Source: a virus. From it: a stretch of DNA of 43,451 bases. Below the pieces are notes generated by a model. It ran no database searches and was not told the origin of the DNA. It was given only the letters and a program-made list of their open reading frames with translations. This document shows positions 6,617-13,937 of this stretch, piece by piece; within the stretch, counting starts at the first letter, position 1, and each line of letters starts with the position of its first letter. Where the stretch lies: positions 1 through 43,451 of IMG/VR virus record IMGVR_UViG_3300038428_000168; one strand, 5' to 3'. The translations under genes were made by a program, and so were the position numbers.

Positions 6617-6874
6617 TCACCGCAAAACCTCCCTCAAGGCTTCCTCTGCCGTCTTCACTACCGGGCACCCCGTCTCTGCGATGAACTCACGTTGCGCCTT
6701 ACGTTCGGTCTTGTGCTCGCTCAAACCTGGCGTTTTGACTTCCAAACAGGTAAACCTTCCGCGGTGGAATACGAGTAGGTCCACTGGCAATGCACGATAG
6801 ACCTTTGCCCCAATGCGTTCAAGGGCTTCGACGATGGATGGCTCAGCTAGATCACGTTTGGCGGCACGACGCAT
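6617..6874 (-). CDS. VRR-NUC-like nuclease
   Basis: This 85-aa protein has a PD-(D/E)xK-type core: VDLLVF (D32) then CLEVKTPG (E45, K47). An N-terminal acidic residue lies in EPSIVEALERIGAKVYR. This is the arrangement of stand-alone VRR-NUC domains found in phages, which act as structure-specific or Holliday-junction-type nucleases. It overlaps the HNH gene by one base. Its place in the replication operon fits DNA repair or recombination. Confidence 0.75.
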   Translation of the reverse strand: MRRAAKRDLAEPSIVEALERIGAKVYRALPVDLLVFHRGRFTCLEVKTPGLSEHKTERKAQREFIAETGCPVVKTAEEALREVLR

Positions 6875-7248
6875 TAGTTCGCCTCAAACATATCGATAGC
6901 CTTTCCCTTGCGCCGGCTGTGGTAGGCGCTTTGCTGATGGTGAGCCGCATCGTAACGCAAATGGCAGCGCTGGCAGGCAAACCGCAAATTCTCATCGCTA
7001 CAATTTTCGGGTTGATGGTCAAGGTGCATCATAGTGCAAACGATCTTCGTCACCTTGAGTTCATCGCAACACACCCATGTCTCGACTTGCATTAAATCCG
7101 TCGTCCATTCCTCTTGCCCACTAATGCGAATCGCGCCATTCGGTACGCCACATTCCTCGCAACGATCGCCAGCACGCTTACGGATGCGTTCACGGACCTC
7201 TTTCCAGTTCGTTGGGTAGCGCTTAGCGTTTTCTGGTTTAATCGGCAT
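6874..7248 (-). CDS. HNH endonuclease
   Basis: This 124-aa protein has the HNH zinc-nuclease signature: CEECG (C30, C33), HLDHQPENC (H75, D77, H78), N87, and CQRCHLRYD (C92, C95, H96). Phage HNH proteins of this size act in packaging, as homing nucleases or as general DNA nickases. Here it sits in the replication operon rather than beside the terminase. Confidence 0.85.
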   Translation of the reverse strand: MPIKPENAKRYPTNWKEVRERIRKRAGDRCEECGVPNGAIRISGQEEWTTDLMQVETWVCCDELKVTKIVCTMMHLDHQPENCSDENLRFACQRCHLRYDAAHHQQSAYHSRRKGKAIDMFEAN

Positions 7249-7543
7249 GTATTGTCACCCGCTCCGGCTGCAGCAAGGTGCGCCAATCCCAATCTGCGAT
7301 TTTTCGCTCATCGCCAGGGATTTTCCGCAACGCCGATTGCCCCGCGCAACATTCCTGCCCGTTGAGAATACAGCGATACCAGTGACCCCGCAGGCGATAC
7401 TGACAGCCACCATAATAGCGCAAGGTATCCTGCCCCAGATACTCTACGATCCCACCGCGAGCACCGATGTGGATGTCGCCCGATAACTCGACACTTTCGT
7501 TGTGGATCACCTCGATGAGGTCGCCTACGGAAAATTTAATCAT
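7238..7543 (-). CDS. Hypothetical beta-rich protein
   Basis: This 101-aa protein begins MIKFSVGDLIEVIHNESVEL, a pattern that suggests a small SH3/KOW-like beta barrel (VGDLIEV, GARGGIVEYLG). It contains three cysteines (CRYC-like spacing is not clear). It overlaps both neighbours by about 10 bp. Another protein of similar style (7768-8052) lies two genes upstream. Function is unknown. Confidence 0.6.
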   Translation of the reverse strand: MIKFSVGDLIEVIHNESVELSGDIHIGARGGIVEYLGQDTLRYYGGCQYRLRGHWYRCILNGQECCAGQSALRKIPGDERKIADWDWRTLLQPERVTIHAD

Positions 7544-7781
7544 GCCGCTTTACCTCCAACGGTTTCGCCGTAAACGCGTCCGCTTCCTTCAACCGCTTCC
7601 CCATTCGCTCGAGCCGCAGCGCCTTATTGTCGTTGAGCAGAACTCGACAGTCCTCGCAAAGCTTGCGCATGCGGCGGAACAGCGATTCGCGTTCACGCTC
7701 CCAATTGGCGCGATCCTTGCCCATCTGCGCCACGACTTTTTCCAGCAGCTTGAGGCGAGATTCAAGGCTAGGCTTTTTCAT
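7536..7781 (-). CDS. Coiled-coil hypothetical protein
   Basis: This 81-aa protein from ATG 7781 has a GAGGTG ribosome site upstream. It is highly charged with heptad-like leucines (SLESRLKLLEKVVAQM ... KLCEDCRVLLNDNKALRLER) and has a CEDC pair. It overlaps the gene upstream by 14 bp and the gene downstream by 8 bp. Function is unknown. Confidence 0.6.
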   Translation of the reverse strand: MKKPSLESRLKLLEKVVAQMGKDRANWERERESLFRRMRKLCEDCRVLLNDNKALRLERMGKRLKEADAFTAKPLEVKRHD

Positions 7782-8052
7782 GGAACACCTCACATTCAAC
7801 GATATTCGGCGTTTCCTCTCCAGCCTGAAGGCCGGGGTATCCACGCCGAATCTTTATGATCTGGTGCCTCCAGCAATAAACCTCGGCGGCGTTTGCTTCT
7901 GGAAAATCGACCAACCATTCCACTGCGCCGCCGTTTACGAACGGACCAATTACGGTCCCTATCGATCCTAGACGCAAACCGACCTGTGGCGCCAAAGAGG
8001 TGGGCTCGATGTGGATGAGCATCACTAGATCACCAGCCGCGAGCGGTTCCAT
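7768..8052 (-). CDS. Hypothetical SH3-like protein
   Basis: This 94-aa protein reads MEPLAAGDLVMLIHIEPTSL with LGSIGTVIGPF and VEWLVDFPEA. This is the GD-x-V ... G-x-x-G-x-V pattern of small phage SH3-like folds. It starts in a TAATG overlap with the zinc protein upstream. No specific function can be given. Confidence 0.6.
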   Translation of the reverse strand: MEPLAAGDLVMLIHIEPTSLAPQVGLRLGSIGTVIGPFVNGGAVEWLVDFPEANAAEVYCWRHQIIKIRRGYPGLQAGEETPNIVECEVFHEKA

Positions 8053-8237
8053 TACTGCTGTCTCCTGATTTCAGTTCCGAATTTTGGTTGTGGTAATCCG
8101 TAGTTAGCGACCTGATTCTTGCGACATCGCTTGCAACGTTGTTTCTCTGGCAATGCAATCCATGCCTCCAGCGGCACACTTTTGGCGTTGGCCTGTCCAC
8201 AAAGGATACGACCGGCAAAGTGTGCGTGAGTTTTCAT
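8052..8237 (-). CDS. Small zinc-binding hypothetical protein
   Basis: This 61-aa protein (MKTHAHFAGRILCGQ...) has a CKRC pair at about residues 35-38 and an upstream cysteine/histidine group (HAHF, C13). The layout resembles short phage zinc-finger proteins of unknown role. The neighbouring frame 8030-8218 is a shadow. Confidence 0.6.
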   Translation of the reverse strand: MKTHAHFAGRILCGQANAKSVPLEAWIALPEKQRCKRCRKNQVANYGLPQPKFGTEIRRQQ

Positions 8238-8250
8238 TCAACACCACTAC

Positions 8251-9213
8251 TCATTTCGCTTTCTCCCGCTTCTCGCATTCTTGCATCGCCAGTACATCAT
8301 TCCAATCCTTGACTTGCGGTATGCGTGTTTCCGTCGTTACTTTGTCCTGCATTTTCTGCGTGAGCATCAATGCGGCTTCCAATCCTGCCACGTCCCGATC
8401 CGCAAAAATAACGAGTTTCGTGATATCCGGTCCAATCTCAAACTTTGCCAATAACGTAGCATTCAGCGCGGCCCAAGTTGGAATGCCGGTTAGCTTCGTC
8501 GCTGAAAATGCCGTCTCGATTCCTTCCGCTATTCCTACTATGTCGTTTGCTGGCATCAATTGCGCTGCGCAACCACAGTGGCCAGTCAACGCGGAAAGCA
8601 TTTTACGCGGCTCAAGATTTTGGATCTTCGCGCCTTCGGATGTCAGATAGGTCACATGCGCGGTGACTAGTTCCGAATCCCCATTGCGTACCGCCGCTAA
8701 AAGCGCCGGGAATCGTCCGATGCTTTGGCGTTCATGCCAATACTCAACGCTTGGATGAGCTCGCAACTGATGTCCTTCTGGCAACGGCCACAACGATCGA
8801 CTCGCTAGATATTCTACCGCAGCATCACAATTCTCTACCAAACAACTTTCCTTGAGCAGCATTTTTACTCGGCGTGTTGGTTCCGCTATCTCGAGTGCTC
8901 TTGGTTCCCGTTTGACGGGTTCGATTTTCTGGCTTGGTGTAATGCCCTCGATTTCCAGCACGCGGTGAAATGCATCCTTGAACGTAAGTCGGCAAAATCC
9001 CATGATGAGTTTGAATCCGTCACCGGCTCTGCATTGATTACAAATAAACGTTCCCTTGCCGCGATTATCGAATCGAAACCGATCCTTGCCGCCGCAGATG
9101 GGACATGGCCCGTGCTTATCCTTGAGAAATTCTTGCGCGATTCCGCATTTCATCAACACGCGAATCCATCCGTCCGATCCTAGCCGCGCGTGAATTGAAA
9201 CCGCATCGATCAT
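8251..9213 (-). CDS. DNA primase with zinc ribbon and Toprim domain
   Basis: This 320-aa protein starts at ATG 9213, which overlaps the helicase TGA as ATGA. An N-terminal zinc ribbon (CPIC at 37-40 and CNQC at 58-61, with GGKDRFRFDNRGKG between) recognises template DNA. A Toprim domain in the C-terminal half shows AEGIETAFSATKL and FADRDVAGLEAA, holding the catalytic Glu and DxD. It makes RNA primers for phage replication. There is no fused helicase domain, and the separate helicase gene is directly upstream. Confidence 0.9.
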   Translation of the reverse strand: MIDAVSIHARLGSDGWIRVLMKCGIAQEFLKDKHGPCPICGGKDRFRFDNRGKGTFICNQCRAGDGFKLIMGFCRLTFKDAFHRVLEIEGITPSQKIEPVKREPRALEIAEPTRRVKMLLKESCLVENCDAAVEYLASRSLWPLPEGHQLRAHPSVEYWHERQSIGRFPALLAAVRNGDSELVTAHVTYLTSEGAKIQNLEPRKMLSALTGHCGCAAQLMPANDIVGIAEGIETAFSATKLTGIPTWAALNATLLAKFEIGPDITKLVIFADRDVAGLEAALMLTQKMQDKVTTETRIPQVKDWNDVLAMQECEKREKAK

Positions 9214-10880
9214 GCGGTCCTCTTTTGCGCAGCCTTCGCATAGGCAATGATTTTCGACCTGAGCCATCCTGATGTTCCAACCGAGCATGGCGTCGGGGGT
9301 AGATTCCAAAATAGCGACGGCATGCGTTCATCATCGGGCCGTTTGAATTTCTCGCGTGTCTGCATCCATGCCCACCAGCGGCCTGATTTTTCTTTTGATT
9401 GCCATCGATCTGGCCAGCGCGTCGCATACCAACTGCAGGCTTCGCGAAAGAATTGCTGTGTCGTTTCTACGGCCGGAAGCACCGAACCGATTTCCCCTAG
9501 GTGCGCTTGCACAACTTGCACGGGGTGAGGTTTCGGGACCGGTTGCCAACCGCAATTCGGGCATCGCGCACCCTCGTCGCTGATAACCCACATGCGAGAG
9601 CACTCAGGACAATGCCGCGGTTTCTCATTCCCGTTTAATCGATCTTCCGCAAACTTATCGCACGCTTGCGCATTGATGTTTTCGCCTTTTAGGGACCAAT
9701 CGCGTTCATAGGTCGGCAACCCAAGATTTTCAACCACGCGGCCGTGGTCGATCAGAATCATGGAATCTTTATCGGGCGCTGGCCGCATGCCGCGACCAAT
9801 GGCCTGGAGATACAGAACCACCGATCGTGTAGGCCGAGCCAAGACGATGCACTGGACCGAAGGGATATCAATCCCGTAGGACAACAGAAAGCAATTCACC
9901 ACGACTTGAGTCACGCCCGCCTCGAGCCGTGCAATGACTTCCTCGCGAACGTCCTCCGCATCCGCATCGGTTAATTGTTCACACGCCACGCCGGCTCGCG
10001 AAAATTCCTCGCGAATGTGCGCGCCGTGTTTTTTGTCGCATGAAAAAACAATCGTTCGCTTACCGTTGGCGATGCGTAACCAATTTTCGACGATATCGCC
10101 GACTAATTTAGGCCGCGACATGAGTGCTGAAAGTTCGCCAGTCACATAGTCGCCGGTCTTGGAATCCTTCGCGATATGTCCAAGTTCTTTTTTCGACATG
10201 ACCGGTTTGGCAAATATTCGAATTGGGCATAGAGCCCGAAGCCCGATCAGGTCATTGACCGAAGGCCCCAATACGAGTTCGTCGAATTGTTCATCCAAAG
10301 CGACGCCTGATGTCTTGGCCGGCGTTGCAGTGAATCCGACATGCCACGCCAAGGGGTAGCTGTTCATGATCGCCCTGCGGCTTTCTCCAAGCGCCAGATG
10401 TGCCTCATCGAAAATCACAAGATCCGCGAAAGGCAGTGGCATGCGCTTGTCGACCAAGCATCGGCGGTAGAGGGTGTCGACGCTCGCAATTTGAATCGTG
10501 CGTGACCAGTTCGTGAAACCGGGAAGTGCGGCAGCCATAATTCCATGCGGCAACTTGAAATCATCCAGCCGTTCGTGCAACTGCCGCACGAGCCGCGTCC
10601 GAGTTGCCAACACCAGCACCCGAAGGTCTCCGAGCATGGCCGCTGCGATCAGAGTCGCGATGCAGTGGGTTTTCCCACTTCCGGTTGGCGCTTGACAGAG
10701 CACACGTCGGAATCGGCCAAGGGCGAGCATCAACCGATTGAACAAATCTCGTTGGTAGTCTCGCAGCACATCGCCGTGCGGTGGAACCGTGGAAAGCCAG
10801 GCCGATGAAATTGGCTCAGTCGCCGGCGGTTCAGAGGGGAAGTAGATATCACCCTGTTGTGAGGTATCAGTTCTTTCCAT
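9210..10880 (-). CDS. DEAD/DEAH-box SF2 helicase
   Basis: This 556-aa protein starts at ATG 10880; a TTG at 10892 is in frame but less likely. Walker A APTGSGKT lies at about 64-71, DEAH at about 158-161, motif III as FTATPA, and motif VI as QAIGRGMRP. A C-terminal zinc ribbon (HCPECSRMW ... RCPNCGW) follows the helicase core, then a tail unique to phage replication helicases. It probably unwinds DNA for the adjacent primase. The start lies 4 bp after the DUF1376 gene stop. Confidence 0.92.
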   Translation of the reverse strand: MERTDTSQQGDIYFPSEPPATEPISSAWLSTVPPHGDVLRDYQRDLFNRLMLALGRFRRVLCQAPTGSGKTHCIATLIAAAMLGDLRVLVLATRTRLVRQLHERLDDFKLPHGIMAAALPGFTNWSRTIQIASVDTLYRRCLVDKRMPLPFADLVIFDEAHLALGESRRAIMNSYPLAWHVGFTATPAKTSGVALDEQFDELVLGPSVNDLIGLRALCPIRIFAKPVMSKKELGHIAKDSKTGDYVTGELSALMSRPKLVGDIVENWLRIANGKRTIVFSCDKKHGAHIREEFSRAGVACEQLTDADAEDVREEVIARLEAGVTQVVVNCFLLSYGIDIPSVQCIVLARPTRSVVLYLQAIGRGMRPAPDKDSMILIDHGRVVENLGLPTYERDWSLKGENINAQACDKFAEDRLNGNEKPRHCPECSRMWVISDEGARCPNCGWQPVPKPHPVQVVQAHLGEIGSVLPAVETTQQFFREACSWYATRWPDRWQSKEKSGRWWAWMQTREKFKRPDDERMPSLFWNLPPTPCSVGTSGWLRSKIIAYAKAAQKRTA

Positions 10881-10884
10881 CTTA

Positions 10885-11412
10885 CTATCCAACCTTGGCT
10901 AGGATTCTGGGATTGGATTGGATTGGATTGGATGGTGCTTTTTTGCTACCTGGTTTGCTTTGTGTTTTGCTATTTGTTTGCTGAGGCAACCCATCAAGCA
11001 ACGGATCAGCAATTGCTACATGGTTGCTACCATTTTGCTTGCCGTTTGCTTCATGGTTTGCTACTCGTTTGCTACTCGTTTGCTTGCCGCCTTTGCTGCC
11101 GACCTCGGCTCGTTTTTTTGAAATCTCGAATGCCCTCACGCGATGCGCCTCTAGTCGCTCGTTCACCAATCGGTTTCCGCGGCGGACAAACTTATGGGAT
11201 ACATCTGGCCAAAATCGATCAAATAACTCGCGATCCCATCGCACGAGCTTGCAGATGCTAGCCGGATCGGTCGGCAGCGAATTGGAATCAAGCGTCCATT
11301 GATACCCGAGCAATGTCATGTACAACGATGCGGCCTCCCCATCCCAGTCAGCAGTCGCAGCTAAAAAATCGCCTACGAATAGCGGCATGAATGGTTGCTG
11401 GCGTTTTGTCAC
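10885..11412 (-). CDS. DUF1376 phage replication-associated protein
   Basis: This 175-aa protein has an N-terminal DUF1376 signature: PFMPLFVGDFLAATADWDGE, then EAASLYMTLLGYQW and LVRWDRELF. Such proteins are common ahead of helicase genes in phages and are thought to help initiate replication. The C-terminal third is low-complexity (S, K, N, Q, A) and its DNA is built from a repeated AGCAA motif. The last codons lie in a five-base repeat (AATCC), so slippage would change the reading frame close to the helicase start. Confidence 0.8.
   Translation of the reverse strand: MTKRQQPFMPLFVGDFLAATADWDGEAASLYMTLLGYQWTLDSNSLPTDPASICKLVRWDRELFDRFWPDVSHKFVRRGNRLVNERLEAHRVRAFEISKKRAEVGSKGGKQTSSKRVANHEANGKQNGSNHVAIADPLLDGLPQQTNSKTQSKPGSKKAPSNPIQSNPRILAKVG
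10910..10933. repeat. Pentanucleotide GATTG repeat
   Basis: Plus strand reads four GATTG units followed by GAT at 10911-10933. It lies in the last codons of the DUF1376 gene. Since five is not a multiple of three, gain or loss of a unit shifts the frame. Confidence 0.85.
10943..11097 (-). repeat. Iteron-like AGCAA cluster, candidate replication origin
   Basis: Twelve copies of AGCAA (TTGCT on plus) occur in 155 bp, several in longer units such as GTAGCAAACGA (twice in tandem) and AAGCAAACG. They lie inside the 3' part of the DUF1376 gene, just upstream of the helicase and primase. Lambda-type phages put origin iterons inside an initiator gene in this way. The repeats may alternatively reflect a repetitive peptide linker. 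Confidence 0.45.
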
Positions 11413-11591
11413 GATTGCAGTCGCCGCTCGCGTTCCATTTCACGAATCCGCGCGGGAGTTCGCTGGCGAATTAACGCTGCCACCTCGCGGAAAAAAATGC
11501 GCGCTTTTTCGATATCTGGCGCGGCGAGCATCCGTTGATAAGCATCTTCGATAGACTTTTCGAGGTTGGCCGCGGATTGATCTTTCGACAT
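11409..11591 (-). CDS. Small helical hypothetical protein
   Basis: This 60-aa protein from ATG 11591 has a GGGAG ribosome site and overlaps the DUF1376 start as ATGA. It is charged and helical (MSKDQSAANLEKSIEDAYQR ... REMERERRLQS). An inverted repeat (CTCCCATGT at 11598-11606 with ACATGGGAG at 11641-11649) includes its ribosome site. Function is unknown. Confidence 0.55.
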   Translation of the reverse strand: MSKDQSAANLEKSIEDAYQRMLAAPDIEKARIFFREVAALIRQRTPARIREMERERRLQS

Positions 11592-11597
11592 TTTTCG

Positions 11598-11649
11598 CTC
11601 CCATGTACCCCTGTTTGAAAGGCGGCGCGCCCACGCGTAAACATGGGAG
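11598..11649 (-). repeat. Inverted repeat covering a ribosome site
   Basis: The 9-bp arms CTCCCATGT and ACATGGGAG are perfect complements 34 bp apart. On the transcript the distal arm contains the GGGAG ribosome site of the gene at 11409-11591, so pairing would hide it. The loop holds GGCGCGCC. Confidence 0.45.
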
Positions 11650-11682
11650 GAAAACCGCTTAACTCCGGGGATCAATCCAAAG

Positions 11683-11895
11683 TTAGGGCGCGCCGTTGGT
11701 TGATAGTATACCGACTGCTTCATACGCCGCAACCGCTTCGCATTTGCTGCACCGCTTTAGCAACCGCCGTTCAATCCCTCCGCCCTCCGCTGGATACCAA
11801 ACCGGTACGCCGGCCGCATTTCGTTCGTACGCGCATCGGCAGCCGGCGAGGCGCGCGATGGGGTAGAGTTGCGCCGCGATGGCTTGCCAATCCAC
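11683..11895 (-). CDS. CxC/CxxC zinc protein, paralogue of 16149 gene
   Basis: This 70-aa protein has CRC at 19-21 and CSKC at 49-52 around a conserved core ERNAAGVPVWYPAEGGG. The same core and cysteines occur in the plus-strand gene at 16149-16355 (ERNAAGVPIWYPSAGG). It is the second gene of the leftward operon, just after the repressor. I know no function; a metal-binding regulator or adaptor is possible. Confidence 0.65.
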   Translation of the reverse strand: MDWQAIAAQLYPIARLAGCRCAYERNAAGVPVWYPAEGGGIERRLLKRCSKCEAVAAYEAVGILSTNGAP

Positions 11896-11900
11896 CTGTT

Positions 11901-12098
11901 TTATACCAGTTCTTCCATTTTTAGGCCCGTTAGGCGAGCAATCTTTTTGAGATTGTCAATACTCGGTACGCGTTTGTTATTGATCCAAAGGCTTACCAAG
12001 CTCTGATCGACACCTACAGCCTTGGCGAAATCGCCCTGTTGAACATTGGCCGTACGCAAGTATTCATGCAATTTATTGTTGAACGGTTTTGCTTTCAT
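11901..12098 (-). CDS. Small Cro/CI-type HTH repressor
   Basis: This 65-aa XRE-family helix-turn-helix protein reads LHEYLRTANVQQGDFAKAVG followed by VDQSLVSLWINNKRVPSIDN. It has no C-terminal cleavage domain, so it is Cro-like in size. It is the first leftward gene and faces the early plus-strand operon across 98 bp. It probably controls the divergent promoters there. It may be the lytic-lysogeny switch component. Confidence 0.85.
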   Translation of the reverse strand: MKAKPFNNKLHEYLRTANVQQGDFAKAVGVDQSLVSLWINNKRVPSIDNLKKIARLTGLKMEELV

Positions 12099-12196
12099 AG
12101 TGTCATCCCATCACATTTTTGGCAGTTTGTCAAAATTTATGTAGACAGATGTCAAAACTTATGATTTCATACTCCCATGTTCAAGGAAACCCACCA
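12099..12196. promoter_or_regulatory. Divergent control region between two operons
   Basis: This 98-bp spacer separates the repressor (minus) from the early operon (plus). It holds two direct repeats (next entry), a minus-strand TTGACA (complement of 12127-12132, near 12130), and a plus-strand TATGAT at about 12160-12165. No perfect promoter can be named. Confidence 0.55.
12128..12163 (+). promoter_or_regulatory. Operator-like direct repeats
   Basis: TGTCAAAATTTATG (12128-12141) and TGTCAAAACTTATG (12150-12163) differ at one base and start 22 bp apart, about two helical turns. They lie in the divergent promoter region next to the HTH gene and are good candidates for its binding sites. Confidence 0.6.
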
Positions 12197-12382
12197 ATGA
12201 CCACCCTACGCGACCTAACCATCAGCACCCTTGGCCCGGTGTCCACTGACGGCATCACGGTGCATGAACACTACCTGCCAGCCCGCCGGGCCTGCGCACA
12301 GAGCGAAACCGACAACATACCTGCGCGCCCCTACGGCACCGGGGTTGACGGGATGGCCATTTACAAAGGCTTGCAACTGTGA
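12197..12382 (+). CDS. First gene of early operon, hypothetical
   Basis: This 61-aa protein from ATG 12197 has AAGGA upstream. Sequence MTTLRDLTISTLGPVSTDGI ... ARPYGTGVDGMAIYKGLQL matches no family I know. Its TGA overlaps the GTG of the next frame (GTGA). As the first gene after the divergent control region it is likely expressed immediately on infection. Confidence 0.6.
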   Translation: MTTLRDLTISTLGPVSTDGITVHEHYLPARRACAQSETDNIPARPYGTGVDGMAIYKGLQL

Positions 12383-12999
12383 CCAGCATGGCCTTGGCGC
12401 CCACACCGGACCACTGGCCTGGGCGGCAGTGCCAGCATCAAGAAGCTATGAAGAAACAGGACGTTTCGCCCCCGTTGGGACGGATTCACCGCAAGACCGC
12501 GAATCAGCGCAAGGACGCGCTGCATAAGTTTTCGAGAAAGATGGTCGATCAGTATCAGGAGATAGTCGTCGGCGATGTCAGCAGCACCAATCTCGTGAAA
12601 ACCAAGATGGCGAAATCCGTCTTGGATTCCGGGTGGGGCATGCTCAAGAACTTCCTGGATTACAAGAGCCAGTCGGCTGCCCGGAACTTCTCAGTCGTCA
12701 GCGAGAGAAACACATCGCGAGTTTGTTCTAGCTGTGGCAGCGCAAGCGGCCCCAGCGGTCTAAGGCAGCTCGTTGTAAGGTCTTGGATATGTAGTGAATG
12801 TGGTGACACTCACGACCGCGACGTCAACGCCGCGAAGAATATCCTGATCGGGTCCAGATGTCGGACCTCCGAGCGCGGGAACGAGTCATCGGACTCGCTG
12901 GTTCCGTCGAGCAGGCTGCAAGCGCCGTCGCGAGACAGGGACAGAAACAGCGAGGACGGCGGCATGAGCACCGGTGGATTTAACAAAGGGGAAGGTTGA
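12379..12999 (+). pseudogene. C-terminal TnpB remnant fused to a phage ORF start
   Basis: The 206-aa frame starts at a GTG coupled to the gene before it. The first 30 residues look phage-derived. From about residue 31 (GRIHRKTANQRKD) it matches the C-terminal half of TnpB: VVGDVSS (RuvC-II region), AKSVLDSGW, zinc finger CSSC ... CSEC, and DRDVNAAKNIL (RuvC-III). The N-terminal half with the RuvC-I aspartate and RNA-binding lobe is missing, so it cannot be an active nuclease. No tnpA or element ends are nearby. The frame stays open and its stop overlaps the next start (TGATG). Confidence 0.75.
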
Positions 13000-13937
13000 T
13001 GAGTGCGAAGAAAACCACGAAGGCCACTGCGGAGTCCGCCGAGATCATCACGGCATACAAGGGATTCGACGCCTCCATGCAGTGCCGAGGCTATCAGTAT
13101 AAGATTGGTGAGACCTACAAACACGCGGGTGAAGTCAAAGTGTGCGAGTCGGGTCTGCATTCGTGCGAAAACCCGCTCGATGTTTTCAGCTACTACCCGC
13201 CTGGCGTATCGGTGTTCGCCGAGGTCGAAGCAAGCGGGAAGATCGCGCGCCATAACGGTGATAGTAAGGTCGCGAGTGGCAAGCTTCACGTCAAGGCGAT
13301 GATCTCGCTGCCTGATTACATCGGCCGCGCGATTGCGTGGGCGACGGCGCATTGCGATCCATCGACATCGAAACATGCGGAGGCGGAACGCGCCGCATCG
13401 TCGGCCACCGGGGACAGTTCCGCATCGTCGGCCACCGGGGACAGTTCCGCATCGTCGGCCACCGGGGACAGTTCCGCATCGTCGGCCACCGGGTACAGGT
13501 CCGCATCGTCGGCCACCGGGTACAGGTCCGCATCGTCGGCCACCGGGTACAGTTCCGCATCGTCGGCCACCGGGTACAGTTCCGCATCGTCGGCCACCGG
13601 GGACAGGTCCGCATCGTCGGCCACCGGGGACAGGTCCGCATCGTCGGCCACCGGGGACAGGTCCGCATCGTCGGCCACCGGGTACAGGTCCGCATCGTCG
13701 GCCACCGGGTACAGTTCCGCATCGTCGGCCACCGGCATCGCGGCCGTCGCCATGAGCATTGGCCGATTTGGCCGAGCCAAAGCGAGCGAAGGCGCGGCCA
13801 TCGTTCTTTGCGAACACGATGATAAAGGCAATCTGCTGCACATCCGCGCGAGCCGCGTTGGCGACAACGGGATCGAGCCCGATGTTTTCTACATGCTGGT
13901 CGGCGGCGAGTTCGTGAAGTGGGATGTGCCGTCGTGA
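12999..13937 (+). CDS. DUF7666-like protein with 9-residue SASSATG repeats
   Basis: This 312-aa protein has a GGGGAAGG ribosome site. The N-terminal domain (TAYKGFDASMQCRGYQYKIG, then CESGLHSCENPLDVFSYYPP) is a widespread phage and bacterial domain that I know as DUF7666. Residues about 133-245 are twelve 9-residue repeats SASSATG(D/Y)(S/R) plus one partial, likely a beta-solenoid stalk. A conserved C-terminal domain (ASEGAAIVLCEHDDKGNLLH...) follows. The repeats resemble YadA-type and other head or stalk rolls in being small, polar and Gly/Ser/Ala-rich. Function is unknown. Confidence 0.75.
   Translation: MSAKKTTKATAESAEIITAYKGFDASMQCRGYQYKIGETYKHAGEVKVCESGLHSCENPLDVFSYYPPGVSVFAEVEASGKIARHNGDSKVASGKLHVKAMISLPDYIGRAIAWATAHCDPSTSKHAEAERAASSATGDSSASSATGDSSASSATGDSSASSATGYRSASSATGYRSASSATGYSSASSATGYSSASSATGDRSASSATGDRSASSATGDRSASSATGYRSASSATGYSSASSATGIAAVAMSIGRFGRAKASEGAAIVLCEHDDKGNLLHIRASRVGDNGIEPDVFYMLVGGEFVKWDVPS
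13395..13735 (+). repeat. Twelve 27-bp tandem repeats plus a partial thirteenth
   Basis: The unit begins GCATCGTCGGCCACCGGG and continues (G/T)ACAG(T/G)TCC. All 12 full copies are identical except at those two sites. In order the encoded pairs are DS, DS, DS, YR, YR, YS, YS, DR, DR, DR, YR, YS, so each of the four combinations occurs three times. The array is an in-frame part of the DUF7666-like gene and is open in all six frames. Confidence 0.95.

Noticed and set aside
12379-12999. Active TnpB or nuclease-dead TnpB repressor
   Set aside because: RuvC-I and the RNA-binding half are missing, and no guide RNA or element end is next to it. I call it a remnant and keep reuse only as a possibility.
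13395-13735. CRISPR-like array (27-bp direct repeats)
   Set aside because: There are no spacers. The repeats are head-to-tail and in frame within a long gene.
13395-13735. Diversity-generating retroelement variable region
   Set aside because: No reverse transcriptase or template repeat was seen in the window, and the variation is not adenine-directed.
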